DNA of 64,000 bases. Origin: Atherinomorus stipes. Taxonomy: Eukaryota; Chordata; Actinopteri; Atheriniformes; Atherinidae. A program made the position numbers and the translations under genes. This document shows positions 46,161 to 58,560 of the stretch, piece by piece (within the stretch, counting starts at the first letter, position 1; every line of letters begins with the position of its first letter). The DNA lies in NCBI GenBank assembly GCA_023101725.1, contig JALJCO010003931.1, positions 1 through 64,000 on the forward strand, given 5' to 3'. Below the pieces are notes generated by a model. The model worked only from the letters and a program-made list of their open reading frames with translations, was not told where the DNA came from and did no database searches.

Positions 46161-47593
46161 AGTGGATTCAGTTTCAACTTATTTGCTGTAGAGAAGCCAG
46201 TGAGGGATTCATATTAGGTGGATGGAGTATATATATGATGAATAAAAACTTTAATAATGCAAATGAGCTCTGTCCTGGAGTCCTGTTAGGTGGAGGATCT
46301 GTACCATCTATTGATGAATGATTGGTTCAAATGAAATTAAAGCAACATGATTTTTAATATCACAAGATTCTACACCACTAAATCTAATTAAGCACTCATA
46401 TGCTATATTACATTACTACTAAAGGTTCCCCTAAATGGCTGCAGCATGGAAACCACACTTCATGCACACTTTGTCTGAGTTCCTGGGAAGATTTGGGACC
46501 TCATGAGCAGGTTGTTTTCATGCATTTGTGAACCTTCTTGCAGCAAGAGAAAAAAAGCACTTCTATGTGGATCCCAGAAGACAGATGGATGTCTGGATCC
46601 TCCCTCATCCAAAAACAGTGTTAGCAGTGAAAAGGACTGCAATGTGTGTGAAACTGTGGGTTCCGAATAATCACAACAAAGCAAAAACAAACCATCCGTC
46701 TCTGCCTTTCAACAAACGAAAAGCAAAATACAACAAAATACAAAAATGAAGTTGTTCTCAGGTGAAACTGCTTTCCATCTGATGCACAGTGATATTTTGC
46801 ATGTTGCTGCTATGCTTTCCACTGGAGAGGGGAAAAAAAGTTGCATGGCAACTGACATGCACACAGATGGCAGTCATCACCATAGCAACGTTAATGGTAC
46901 ATAAGAGGATATTCAAATTCATTCACAAGGACATTTTGGGGTTCAAAACAAAATTAAAAGAAATTTGTAAATTCTTACTCACCAAAGATGGAAAAAGAAA
47001 TTCAGTATCAATCTGGCAGTCTATGGGGCTCGGTGGACGCTTTGTGTTTGTAGACCTGCTGACAGGCCCCGGTCCCCGCAGCTCCCGGACTGCAGTTCTG
47101 AATAGTGTGTCTCGAGGGGGCGCAGACTAGAGGCCAAAGCCAAGGTCACTGGAGACGGCAGAATGAAATAAGCCTGTCACTCGATTGCTCTGTGGCCACC
47201 AGCCGCAGGGACAACAATGCTTTTAATTTTGGACTTCCCTCTATTCTGCTGTTATGTATAGGGGGGCTGTGATAGCAGGCTGGCTGCTTGCCCACAGTGG
47301 CTGTAGCTTGGGAGCTTTTCCACAACAGGAGAGGAGGAGGAGGGAAGGGGAGTGTGGGAGTCGAGGATGACGGTGTGAACAACAGTGTTGTGCTCTCACA
47401 GTCAACTGATAACTGGACCTCCAATAACAACTGCTCTAACTGATGCTTCCCTGCTCCGGTTCTGATTCTACACACTCTCACGCTTCGGTTTATCTCTGTC
47501 ATGCCTGAGGAGGAAGATGCAGGATAAGGAAAGGTGTGAAAGCTAAGACTTGGAAGTAACTGAACAGGCAGCAAAAAACAAAAAATGATATAA

Positions 47594-47597
<4 letters not shown>

Positions 47598-47639
<42 letters not shown>

Positions 47640-47642
47640 ATG
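47598..47642. repeat. (TA)n microsatellite
   Basis: TA run with one TTTA interruption. Confidence 0.9.
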
Positions 47643-50600
47643 ACCTTAAAATCAGCAAATGAAGCAAGTTGCTCCCTTCTCTTTTTTTTTTCGTTTATTA
47701 ATTTTTATTTTAATCTTTTAGCTTCTTCAGCAGGATCAGCATGCTCGGCTGTGTTGTGCCATGTAAAAATCTGGTTAAACCACAGCTGAACTCCCTACAT
47801 CAAAGCATCAAAGTTCTGGTTTGGTATGATCTCAGACAGCTTAGCTCAATTTCAAGATTTACAAAACTAGTTTCCCTCAGCCTTGCCCTTCCTCAGCAAC
47901 CCAAGGGACGTGCACACTCAGAGGGCGTCCATATTTCCTTTGATGTTGTGTTATCCTTTGATGGAAATCTGCAAACATTCCCTGATAGCACAGGGCTGCC
48001 GTCTCACTCAGTCCGTGTGTTTCCTGCACTCGTGACGACGTCGCCCAACTTGCTGCTGATTGAGACTTTGACTGTGGAGTCAGAGTTTACATCTGGGGGT
48101 GTTGATGCCATTATGGTGATCTCACAGCTGCTGGGCACCGGTCGCATGAGACGGTGCTTTACTGTGCAACAGGGAAGCTGATTGATGCTCATAAAAACCT
48201 GTTATTAAAACATCTTTCTTCTATGGAAAGCTGAAAATAAAAACACAAGCACTAGAGAGACTGTGGCTGACCTATGGGGCTTTGATAACTTCATTATCCA
48301 GCTGAGATACAGACAACAAGTAAATGATTACAAGTATTGATTGGATGCAACAGCAGGCCCAAATTAAATGTGAGCAGCAAGAGCTAGAAGCAGCTTTCCG
48401 GGTATCTGTCTAACCCATCCATCCCTGAGGGAAACCTGCATGTTTGAGTGCTGACAGCTGAAGCCTGGATGGTACAGTAAACCCGGCAGGCTGAGTCGCT
48501 GCTGCTGTGTCATGACGGCTGGCAGAGGTTGTATAGGTTATCAGTCAGCATACACACCTCCCTTCTGGCCCTACTTGCAAAACCACAACAGAGCAGCCAT
48601 TAAAAGAACATTAGGCTCCCAGCTTGCCATCATTCTGACTGTTACGCAGAGCCAACACCCTCCATTCCTGTCATACGGTTAAATAGGAGGAAGAATCATG
48701 TGAACGCAGTCACATTCTGCATGTCATTATGTATCTATATAACTATTCATCATGCCACAAAACCTAAATAAGGATAATTTGGATCATTTTCACACAGATA
48801 TGGGCAGCAAGAGGTTTCATGGAGGGGGTGTGAACTATGAAGTTATTCTAGCAAAACTCAGTGAAGAATTTGCCCATGATGCACCTTGTTCCTTTGGACA
48901 TTCAATGATAAAAAAAAATATGATAAAACTGGTCTAAAGTGATAGATTTTCATAACTTTTACTACCACCAATATCTTTTTTAACCCAGTGTGTCAAATAT
49001 TTTATCAGGACCTCCTGTCTCAATATAAGATGCACAAGATGCCATCTGATGCTGAAGGCTGCATCAGTTTTTGACAGTAAGAAACAACATTTTTGGAAAA
49101 GGTTGCGCAACAACATCCTGATGAAAATGATAAAGAGTCACAGCACTTTAAATCATATGACTTTCCTTAAAGTTTTGCTCACTGTTTGGTTAAGTTTTGC
49201 AACCAAAAATCACCTAAACTGTCACATTGGATTATGAGGCAGAGCTAGACTTTTATTACACTTCACTGTTACCCAGCAAGTTGAACACTAATATAAAAAG
49301 CTTCCATCTGTGCTGATTTTTCCAAGCCTGCATTTCATCCTTGCAGCAATGCTTTAGCTCATATGTAGAGCAGGATTTTCCTGACTGCAAATGAACCAAT
49401 TTGAAATCATATTCCATAACATTTAAAAAGCTGTTGTTTTTAACATAAGCACTGCAAAACCTCTGCAGGAAGTTACAGCTAAAAATGCAGTTTCTTATTT
49501 TAAATGAATGGGTTCGTACTGCTCTGATTGGCTGCAAATAACTTTAACATTTCTTTAGTATCAAAGCAGCTGCAGTTCACCTTGTTGCATAGTTAATTTG
49601 GAAGCATCCTCCAAAAAGTGGAGTCACATTCATTCAACCTATTTTAAGAATTCAAAGTAAATGGCCTCTTAAGACATCAATAAAAGTGTATCTCTTACTT
49701 CTGGCAAACAACAGCAGCTCCAAAAGAAGTTTCACATCCACTGCTGGATGCATTAGCTAAGATGGTTTATGCACCGTCATTTCAATACAGCAGAATCGCA
49801 ACTTATTTTCTCTTCCTGTGCAACAAAGGAAAAACGAAGCACCACTTACAGAAATACCTGCAGCTTTACTCTCATGTCTCAAATTCCAGCATCACACAGA
49901 TTGATCTCTGTGTTCAGTGAGCAAAGCTGTCATCTCAAATCCAGGTGTTGAATTTACTCCCCCTGATGTACATATTGTGTCTGTACTGAAAAACCAGGAC
50001 AGTGTAACAAGATGATGCGTTTGTCAATAGTGATTTACAGAGAAGGCGGCATTAGAGTATGTGGGTGAGAGTTAGTCACTATGTTACTGCAAATGCTCAT
50101 CTTTCGTTGATGCCTCATTTTCATGCATGCAAAAATACAGAACCTAGCTGTCATCCTCGCTCCGCATCAACATTGTTCCTGTTGCCCCTGCAGGATGAAT
50201 GAATCTGAAACTCGTTCAGCAAAGAACTCCCACTCATCGTGAACAGAGCACCTGTGCTCAGGGGCAGCTGAGGAGGAGTAGAGCAACAGCACCGGCCTCT
50301 TCATTACTCAGCACACACAGACACACACCAGTGACTGAAGCAATTCATCAGAGGAATTGTGACCCATCTGTGGGTGTGTGTGAACACATATGAGACACAA
50401 AGAGATAAATGGTAGCCAACTAGGATTCCTGCCGTTTTGCACAGCTGCCCTGGAGTCCATTTATAAACAGAAAGCTGGGCAATATGTGCACTTCAGAGCT
50501 GTGCTAAATCTTCTGGAATGGGTCCATTTTAAATATCAACGCTGTCAGAGAAAGTCTTACGTCAGTGCTCAAGACCTTTAGGGTCAGGAAAGGTCTTGAG

Positions 50601-50966
50601 CAAAGGGCAAGTTGAGGTTTCTGAAGTCTGTAGGCAGTCAACTGACAAGATAATCATGTCTCCCATCAGGAAAGAACAAGTCAGCTCTTCCTTTTTGGGA
50701 ATTGGCTACAACTCAAGTCAAAGTGTTTAAGAAAAAAAGTCTTAGATCAATCCACCATATTCAAACCCAGGTCCTCGTGTTGTTTACCAATGTGCCCCAG
50801 GGCTCACGTCCTGTAGCCTTATGGCAATCAATTCCAGGCCGACCTCAAGTCTGGATGGAGTCCAGTTTGAAAAAATTCATAAATCCCAAGTTTGTCAACT
50901 TGTGCTGAAGCTGTCAGTGTCTCAAAGTCAGTAAATCAATTATAACAAAACTACAAGTCCTAACTA

Positions 50967-51410
50967 GATGCACTGGGCTCTTCCTCTCCCACCATCTCTG
51001 TCTCTCCATGTAGAAACCTGTGACAGTATTGCATCATTAACTGTGTTCTCCTCTCTCAGCAGGTCTGGCTGGATAACGTTGCAGTGTTTGTTGGTCTCCC
51101 TTTCTGTCTTCTCCCCCCCAGCCGGTCGAGGCAGATGGCCGCCCTACCTGAGCCGGGTTCTGCCGGAGGTTTTTCCTCCCTGTTAAAAGGGTGTTTTCCT
51201 TCCCACTGTCGCCACCCCTCCGTGCTTGCTCAGGATGGGGGATTGGACCGGGTCAAGTCAAGATTCAATCCAATCTGTTGGTTTCCTTAACTAGACTATT
51301 ATGAATCTGACCTGAACTTTTCTGTCTGTTTAAGCGCCCTGAGGTGACACTGTCATGAATGGACGCTAAACAAATAAAGTTTAGAATTGAATTGAACTTA
51401 ATGTTTTGTT
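50967..51410 (+). mobile_element. LINE 3' end, copy 2
   Basis: Nearly identical to 38156-38590 from TGCACTGGGCTCTT through the 3' tail AATTGAATTGAA, with only scattered substitutions; truncated at its 5' end relative to copy 1. Confidence 0.7.
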
Positions 51411-51453
51411 AAGTTCCAAGTATGTCATGTGATAGATCACACTCAAAGATTAA

Positions 51454-51987
51454 AGGTGGAGTCCAGAGTGTTCCCCCTGAAAATAAATGCTAGACTTGTG
51501 TGCGTGAAATCTGGCTCAATCCGCACTTTTGGGCCTCTACTCTCGTGTGGCGGTAAGTTTCATTTGCAACTCTCCCTCCCCTGACTGTATTTTGGTTTTT
51601 CCCTTTTTTCTGATGCGCTTGGGACACTTCTGGGTGGAGATTGTTTTGTCTCCAGCCAATGACAGAGCTAAGGCGTTGCACTTTGTTGGGATAAGCTCGT
51701 TGATTGGAGCAATTTTTTTTCTTTAAACGTCGACTGGAGCCGACACCAGATTCACCAAATTCTCGATAAAATTGACAGACGCAGCGAAGAAAAGGAAGTA
51801 TTTTGCAGTGAAAAGAGCTTTAGATAGTGCATGCTTGAAAACCAGGGTTAATTCTGGTTTGGCTTTCACCCGCTTCCGAGTTTGAAGGAGATGCTTGCGC
51901 TGAAGCGGCCATTAGCCCGAGGGGAGGGGCTCTCAGTTTGAATAATGTTTATAAACAGAAATGGGGAGGAACCTCCGGACTCCACCT
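51454..51987. mobile_element. TTAA-flanked MITE, 534 bp
   Basis: Inverted ends AGGTGGAGTCCAGAGTGTTC and AGGTGGAGTCCGGAGGTTCC, each next to TTAA (51450-51453 and 51988-51991). Directly follows the LINE 3' end at 50967-51410. Confidence 0.8.
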
Positions 51988-51991
51988 TTAA

Positions 51992-53506
51992 ATGCAGTCA
52001 TTCTAAAATCGTTATTTTGACAGAATAAAAGCATCAAATTTAAGAATAGCTATTCCAGCAGTTCAAGTCGGAAATGCTCAAATCCTCATCTGACTCCAAT
52101 TTCAAGTGGTGCACAAGTGTCAAAATCGAATCTTCAGTAAATTAAGAAGCGGAAATCTCAAGCAGGTCTAAAAGCTTTTCTTTTTACTGCACAATCACTT
52201 CACAAACCTGTGGAAATGCTGATAGACCTGCAGTCAAACAGCCAGAAGCAGTGTGGTTACCCTCAGTGCACTGGTAGCTATTAAATCCAGTGGCATCCCA
52301 GCAGAGTAGAACAGGAAGGGGTGGTGGTCAATGATCTCATAGGCTGTGTGAACCACATTTTCTGATAAACATGACTTTCTGACAAAACAGTCTTACTATT
52401 ATTTTTGGCTTGACTGACAGAGTAAGTCCAAAAAAGTTAAATCTTTATCTAAAATACTATTCTTTCAGAGTCTAAAAGGGTTCGGGAAGTCTTATCACAG
52501 GTAATTATTTACACAAAGCAGTCACATTAAACTCTAAATTCTTACTTTGTTTACATAATATCTAATTTCAGTCCAAGTTTCTTCAAGTTCAATATGTTTT
52601 ATGGTTTCTACACAACAGAAGTTGTCAGACTGAGGCAGTTCTGCATCGCTGTAGGAAGTCATTAAAGCCACATCCAGAGTAAGTTGTCTGACAGATTCAG
52701 ATACACTGTAACACACACTGAAGGTTGTGTCTGGTACAGAGAGTGCCACAGGTAACAGAGTCCTGGGGAAGAACCTTTGACAGACTTGTTATGTCACTGG
52801 AAAGAGGACACTGTAGACTGTAAATCAAGTAGCAGGAATGATTGAGCTGCTGTGATCCGTGTTGAAGTCACACCTGACAGGCATCAGTGCACAGGAGACA
52901 CTTATTAGTGATTTCCCTTTGTCTGACTTTGTGACTTTACCAGCGGTGTAGTGGGTAACTGGAAAAGTTGGTAAACTTCTGCTCTAATATTTAAGTAGCC
53001 AACCCAGCAGAAGATGAATGGATGAATACCTTGTGTTATTCTCATGTTAAAAGCATCACTTTGATATACCTCTTTAACCCACTGAATGGAAGAAACTGAT
53101 CACAGTAAATTAGAGGCAGAAAAGGTCCTTATCTGATGTTTTTGCCTTTTTCAGAAAGAAAAAGGTTTGGCAGCAACCAACCTAAAATGATGCAACTCTA
53201 CCAGGCCGAGTAGTGTGGCATGTGATGACCAAAAAACACACAAAATGAAAGTACATCATATCAGAAAACAAGCATTACAACTCATATACATCTTTCCTGA
53301 ACTGTTGATGTCATAGCCTCACCTTGTATTTAACGTGCAAAAATGGCTACAACAATGGTGAATTCCAGTGTTGCGTTCATGTTGCAGAAGCTACTCAGTA
53401 GGATATGGCGTTGTTAGTCCACATCGATGTCACCTTTGTAGCTCAATTCTCTACCATCTTCTTCTTTGTATATTTTCTTAAATCTGTTTACTTACAAGGT
53501 CTCAGT
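51992..53506. other. No gene recognised; two exon-like open segments on the minus strand
   Basis: Segments 52546-52762 and 52261-52361 are open and flanked by splice-like sites, but their phases do not join and no family was recognised (see findings). Confidence 0.25.
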
Positions 53507-53811
53507 ACTGGAATTAGGGATGTTACGATTACCAGTAAATGGTTAACCGTGATAAAATTACCAATGGTTAGTAATACCATGTCAAATTTTAGGTATCGTT
53601 AAAACCGTGATTGATTACTGCACTTTAGTGATGCTGCCCATTGCACCCTCCCAAGGCACCCACATGTACAGTTCTCTTGATATTTTTCCCTCTTTAAAAA
53701 GGACAAAGTAGACATTTAGACCCATTTTAAATATCTTTAAAGATGCTGGGGGGTATTTCTATAATACGGTGATAGAAAATGATAACCGTGATCATTTTGG
53801 TCACAAAAACC

Positions 53812-55095
53812 TAGCCTGGTACACCAGCCTGACCAAAACCATGTATGAGATACATGGCAGGTCAGTCTGGATTCCTCCGCTGGAGACTGATTTCCAATGC
53901 GCGACGAGAGGCGGGACTAACAGGAGGACAGTGAACCGGAGAGAACCAATCAAAGAAACATGGAAGTGTCTGTAGCTGGCGGCCTTAAGCGTAGTTCAGC
54001 ACTCTGTTGCTATGTTGCTATGGCGATGCCGGAGGGCAGTGTTTACACGTTTTCCCCTCTCTATTTAATGCAATTTTTTTTGTATAGATTAACATAGAAT
54101 GTTTGTTTTTATTATTATAAATACTCTGTTACATGTAAGCATTGTTTATTGCTGAACTACTAATATGAGAAAGCGTTTGTGACGCACATCATGTGATTAT
54201 GAACCGGAAGCTGTTAGTTAAAGGGACTAGAGGCAGGAATAAAAAAACAAACAAACATGCATGTCCATTTTTTTTAATACTAATGGGTGATGAAGCGCTA
54301 AATACCAGAAATAACGTTTCCACCCACATCTCTCTCCGTTGCCTTGAACAGGCTGTGTGCTGCAAAATGCGCTGCAATTCGGTGTCCGAATTTCCCGCGC
54401 TGCCCTGCGGACGTGACGTCAAATGACGCTACATCCGCAGTTTTGATACAGCAAGAAGACGGTCGCTGTAAATTCAATCACTGTGATAGTTATGGATTCT
54501 TCTGCCGTCAGCAAACGATCCAGATCAACTGAAAGACCACTAAAAAGTGTAACTACAAAGAAAAAGCGTAGTAAACAACATTATAGCTTCAGTTTGTGCA
54601 CGCTCCCGTGACGGCTTGGCTCGTGGCTGCAGTTACCTGAAGCGCCAGTCGCAGCAGTCGCGAGTTTCGTTTCTTAATCTTGCCTCAAGTCCCTTTAAGC
54701 ACCAAAACAGTTTTGTGGTTTAATGGAATAAAGAACCCATTCATCAGTAAGAAGCGTGGACTATTTGTTACCAGAGTAGTTACAGTGACGCAAATGTCTT
54801 TTTGTAAGAGGAAAACATGGAGGAAAGCCTTCAGAGCAGCAAGTTGTTGTGGGTTTAAGGACGTGCAGCTCATTAAGACATCAGAAATGGCATCGTTATA
54901 TAGTCGCTCCTCTGCAGCTGCCATTCTGACTGTTTATGTCGACAAAAAAGACGTGGTGTAAAGTCCCGCCTCCTGTGCTGTTTTTGGTCTGGTCAATTTT
55001 TTACCGGAGTGGAAGTCACTTCCCAATGGAGGGAGCCCAGACTGACCTGCCGTGTATCTCATACATGGCGTTGGTCAGGTTGGTGTACCAGGCTA
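53812..55095. mobile_element. 1.28-kb element with 9-bp target duplication and long inverted ends
   Basis: Inverted ends of 60 bp or more, starting TAGCCTGGTACACCAGCCTG at 53812 and TAGCCTGGTACACCAACCTG from the other side; both continue through ATGTATGAGATACA and GGCAGGTCAGTCTGG. Perfect 9-bp duplication ACAAAAACC at 53803-53811 and 55096-55104. On the minus strand near 54924 an ATG opens a short frame with SLNPQQLAALKAFL, resembling the frame in the element at 736-1235. Superfamily uncertain; Mutator-like is a guess from the 9-bp duplication. Confidence 0.75.
54222..54694. mobile_element. TTAA-flanked element nested inside the 9-bp-duplication element
   Basis: Inverted ends AGGGACTAGAGGCAGGAATA and AGGGACTTGAGGCAAGATTA, each next to TTAA (54218-54221 and 54695-54698). 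473 bp, non-coding. Third level of nesting. Confidence 0.8.
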
Positions 55096-55145
55096 ACAAA
55101 AACCATGATATGAAATTTTCATATCGTTACATCCCTGACTGGAAT

Positions 55146-57599
55146 CATCAATAAAACAAAAGCTGAAAGTAAAAAAAGGAAGGGAAGACATCAAATGCTT
55201 CTAAGAAACCTGCACTGGCAAAACAAACAAACAAACAAAAAAACGAGGACAACATCTGCACTATCAGCAAGGGACCAACAACTTTTGCATAATGTACAAC
55301 CAGTAAAGCATCAAACTTTGCATGGAAACCACTTAACCTGTACAAATCATGGTACAGTACATTTATATGATTTATGTGATAAGCTAAACTAGCTCCATAG
55401 CAATTAAAAACAAATGTCTCAGTTTTTGTTGTGGTATAGGCTCATAAGTCAGGTCTTCTATAGTTACACACAGCTCCCGTCATTTAAAGCATTTTCTTTT
55501 ATGCTTTATTAAATGTTGAATTCGTCTTAGTCCATTTGAAAAGCTGTTGTGTTTTCAGAAATCCCATTTAAAGATGCTCTTTTGAAAGTTGTTTTCTGGG
55601 GTGCCTTCTGTTTTGTTCTAGTACTAACATGATATCCCTCTTCTATTTCTGTTTTGCTGTCATATCTTTAGAAATGTTTTCATACTTTCTGAAGCTTTCA
55701 TGTGTTTGGTCTTAGATGTTAGTCTTTTCATATTTGGTGCACACAGTCACACACCTACAAAAATCCCTGCACAACCTTCTTCTTTGGATGAGCCAGACAA
55801 TGAAGGAGCACATATTGAGATGCAGCACACCCTCGCCACCGTCTGAGTCGTAAATATCCTCCCCTCCTTCTCCATTCTCCTCTCCCTCCATCTCTTCGTC
55901 TTCTTCTTTCTCATCCTTATGTGACCCTCTGACTGAATGACTGGCTGCTGCTGTGAGCAGTTCACTGATGATGAAAAGTAACATGAAACTACACCGTGTC
56001 ACAGCCTGCTATGCTTGTCACAACCAGAAACAGAATCCAAAAATAACATTGCTCCAGAATAAGTGAAAGCAGCTTCAGGTGACAGCTAAATTTCCCTGCA
56101 TTCATCGAATGTAATGACACCTCCTGGAGTCATTTAGGGTTTGATGCATGTCTGAAAACTCATGAGTAAATTTGCAGCATGTCATCACTGGATAGTAATG
56201 AAGCCTTTTCCCTGAGTACTGTATTACTCAAGTGATTATGAGATGTAATTACTGATCTATTTGATATTCATATTAAACAAGGCCCCTAAATATAATTAAA
56301 ACACCTCTTCTGGTGTCAGAGTTTGACCTGTGGTGTTTTACAAGAGCCATGTAATCTATCAACCTGTTTTCCTTTGGGAGTCGGCTCTGAATGAGATGCT
56401 GTGTCGACAAAGTGCTGCTTACTGGTTTGTTCAACAAAATAAGTGCAAGATAGGGGAACAGGTCAAAAAGGCAAAATGATCAGCAGTCTGGAGAATGGGA
56501 AAATAATCAACTGTGTGAAGAAGATGCTAAAATACCCTTCTTTACCCCATTTTCTCTTTCAGGCTTAAAACCCCAGAGGAAAAACATCTGATCTCAGTTT
56601 CATCTTTGACTTCTCTCTCACAGCCAGATCTCTGGAGGCCACTTCATCTCAAGATTTGTCAGGCCAACAGTCAGATTGATATGTAAAGTCTGTCTCTCCT
56701 GCTTTGCCACATTGATTATCTGACCAGTGCCGCTCGATGAGGCCACAGCAACGGATAACAAGCACATAATCCTCCACGTAATCGGTGTCAGAGTTTTAAA
56801 TTTACGCCTGGAAAATTGGCTGGTAGAGCTTTGGAGAAGTATGTACCCTAATCAATCAAAGATTGTACCACTGCTGGTCAGACGTGCTTCCTCAGTCTTT
56901 AACTTCTAAAGGGCTACAGAGGAAGACAACCCTAATGTGGATTTAGCTGTGCTCCTGATCCTGCGTCCCACAGGCTGAGGCTGAGTTTTACCAAGTGTCT
57001 ATTTGGTTAAGAAATTCTGTCTGATATTCAGCTTGGATTGTTGTCAGGTCGGGGATGATAGACCAACTTTTTAAAAAGTCCATGCTTGTCTCTGGCTCCC
57101 TGAAGCTGAGGGGATGCCAGAAAGAGAGCTCCGCAACAGGGAGAAATTTCAAAAAGCTGAGCTGCAAGGCTTTCTTTCATTCATTCATTTCCCATCTCTC
57201 TTTGCTCCCCTTCTCTTTAATGTCATGTGATACTTTCATCTTACTAAGTATTTCCCTTTTTTCTCTTCCCCCATTTTAATTCAAACTTGGTCTTCATGCT
57301 CCAAGTCCCTTGAAGCAAAGAGAGTGTTTAAAGTTGAAACTGGAAATGGATTTTTTTTTCCTTTTTAAATGATGGGAAGTTTCAAGACATCAAAGCAACA
57401 TCCACAGAAAGCCTCAACTCCGTTATTATTCATAAACGCGTGCATACACTGATGATTTGGTGGTCTACATAAAGGAAACTAATTGTGCTCTTTTGCTTTG
57501 TAGTAACACGTATACCTGATAGATGTTAAAATAATACATCATAACAAAATAATTAAATAAAATGCAAACTGCTTATTCGGTATATTCATGTAGTCAGCT
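55146..57599. other. No gene seen
   Basis: AT-rich sequence. A GAGGAAGA-type purine tract lies at about 55840-55920 on the minus strand. No convincing exon. Confidence 0.35.
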
Positions 57600-58460
57600 G
57601 AGACTCTCTCCATCCATCCTGGAGCACTGTGCTGATCAGCTGTCTCTAGTGATCACTGACATCTTCAACATCTCTCTATAGACATGTCATGTACCAGCCT
57701 GCTTCAAGACCTCCACCATCATCCTTGTCCCCAAAAAGCCAAGCACCACAGGACTACAGACCTGCCGCCCTGACCTCTGTGGTCATGAAGTCATTCGTGC
57801 AGCTGGTTCTGTCCCACCTCAAAGAGATCAGACCCCACCTGGATCCCCCATTTGCATACAGAGTCAACAGGTCTGTGGATGATGTAATAAACATGGCCCT
57901 GAACTTCATCCTCCCGCACCTACGTAGACTCCCCAGGGACCTACCAGGATCCTATTATGGTCTGCTTTCAACACCATCATCCCGGCTCTGCTACAGGACT
58001 AGCTGTCTCAGCTAAGTGTGCCCGACTCCATCTGCATGTAGCTCACTTCCTGTCTGACAGGAAGCAGCACACCCACCAAACACAAGACGTCATTTCAATG
58101 TTGTTTTTTGGGCTAAATCTGGTCGGTCCGCCATATTTAAACCTAAAAATAGACGTTGAAACTGGGGCCGAGTTTGGACCGTCTGACTTGGTCTAAATTT
58201 AGCCCAAAATTAGACGTTGAAAAGTCGTCCAAAAACGTCTTTTCAACGTCTAATTGAAAGACGACTTTTCACCTTTCACTTTTCAGCCAGGTCAAAATGT
58301 TGTTTCAACGTTTTAAATGGATGGATATGATGTCTTTTCAACGTTTTTCGACCAAATTTTGGTGGGGTGGGCATGTTGGGAAAAGTTACTTTCACATCTC
58401 AGACCATCAGCACCAGATCTCCACAAGGCTGCATCTTTTCTCCACACTGTACAAAAAAGC
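57600..58460 (+). mobile_element. CR1/L2-like reverse transcriptase fragment, split by a MITE
   Basis: Plus-strand pieces DYRPAALTSVVMKSF, QLVLSHLKEIRPHLDPP, FAYRVNRSVDDVINMALNFI and, after the insertion, ISTRSPQGCIFSP belong to one reverse transcriptase core. Several frameshifts; the catalytic block is not intact. A non-coding insert at 58071-58371 interrupts it. Confidence 0.8.
58071..58371. mobile_element. MITE inserted in the LINE fragment, rich in ACGTTGAAA motifs
   Basis: Lies between two LINE segments that were once contiguous (AGCAGCAC before, ATGTTGGGAAAAGT after). Short inverted ends CCCACCAAA/TTTGGTGGG. The interior repeats AACGT/ACGTTGAAA-type motifs in both orientations many times. 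Target duplication not resolved. Confidence 0.6.
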
Positions 58461-58493
58461 ATTGAAAAAGTGTGTAACGAACAAACAGTGTCG

Positions 58494-58496
<3 letters not shown>

Positions 58497-58556
<60 letters not shown>

Positions 58557-58560
58557 TTTT
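58497..58560. repeat. (TA)n followed by a T tract
   Basis: About 43 bp of TA then 22 T; it follows the LINE fragment. Confidence 0.9.

Larger units (their letters stand above)
45729..50966. other. No gene recognised
   Basis: Several open frames of 100-150 codons (46789-47130 plus, 47146-47601 minus, 47741-48181 plus) lack family resemblance, splice context or domain features and look like chance. The stretch may hold tmem108 regulatory sequence. Confidence 0.3.
53515..55137. mobile_element. hAT-like element containing two further nested elements
   Basis: Ends TAGGGATGTTACGATTACC and, inverted, CAGGGATGTAACGATATG; perfect 8-bp duplication ACTGGAAT at 53507-53514 and 55138-55145. Most of its length is the nested element at 53812-55095; without it the host is a MITE of about 340 bp. 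Confidence 0.85.

Noticed and set aside
46789..47130. 113-codon open frame on the plus strand
   Set aside because: No family resemblance, no splice context and no upstream gene structure; expected by chance.
47146..47601. 151-codon open frame on the minus strand
   Set aside because: Composition bias (Ser/Pro/Leu from CT-rich DNA) and start inside a TA repeat; no recognised domain.
47741..48181. 146-codon open frame on the plus strand
   Set aside because: No domain, hydrophobic segment or homologue recognised; left as non-coding.
57689..58015. Reverse transcriptase-like frame as a host gene
   Set aside because: Frameshifted fragment of a CR1/L2-like LINE.
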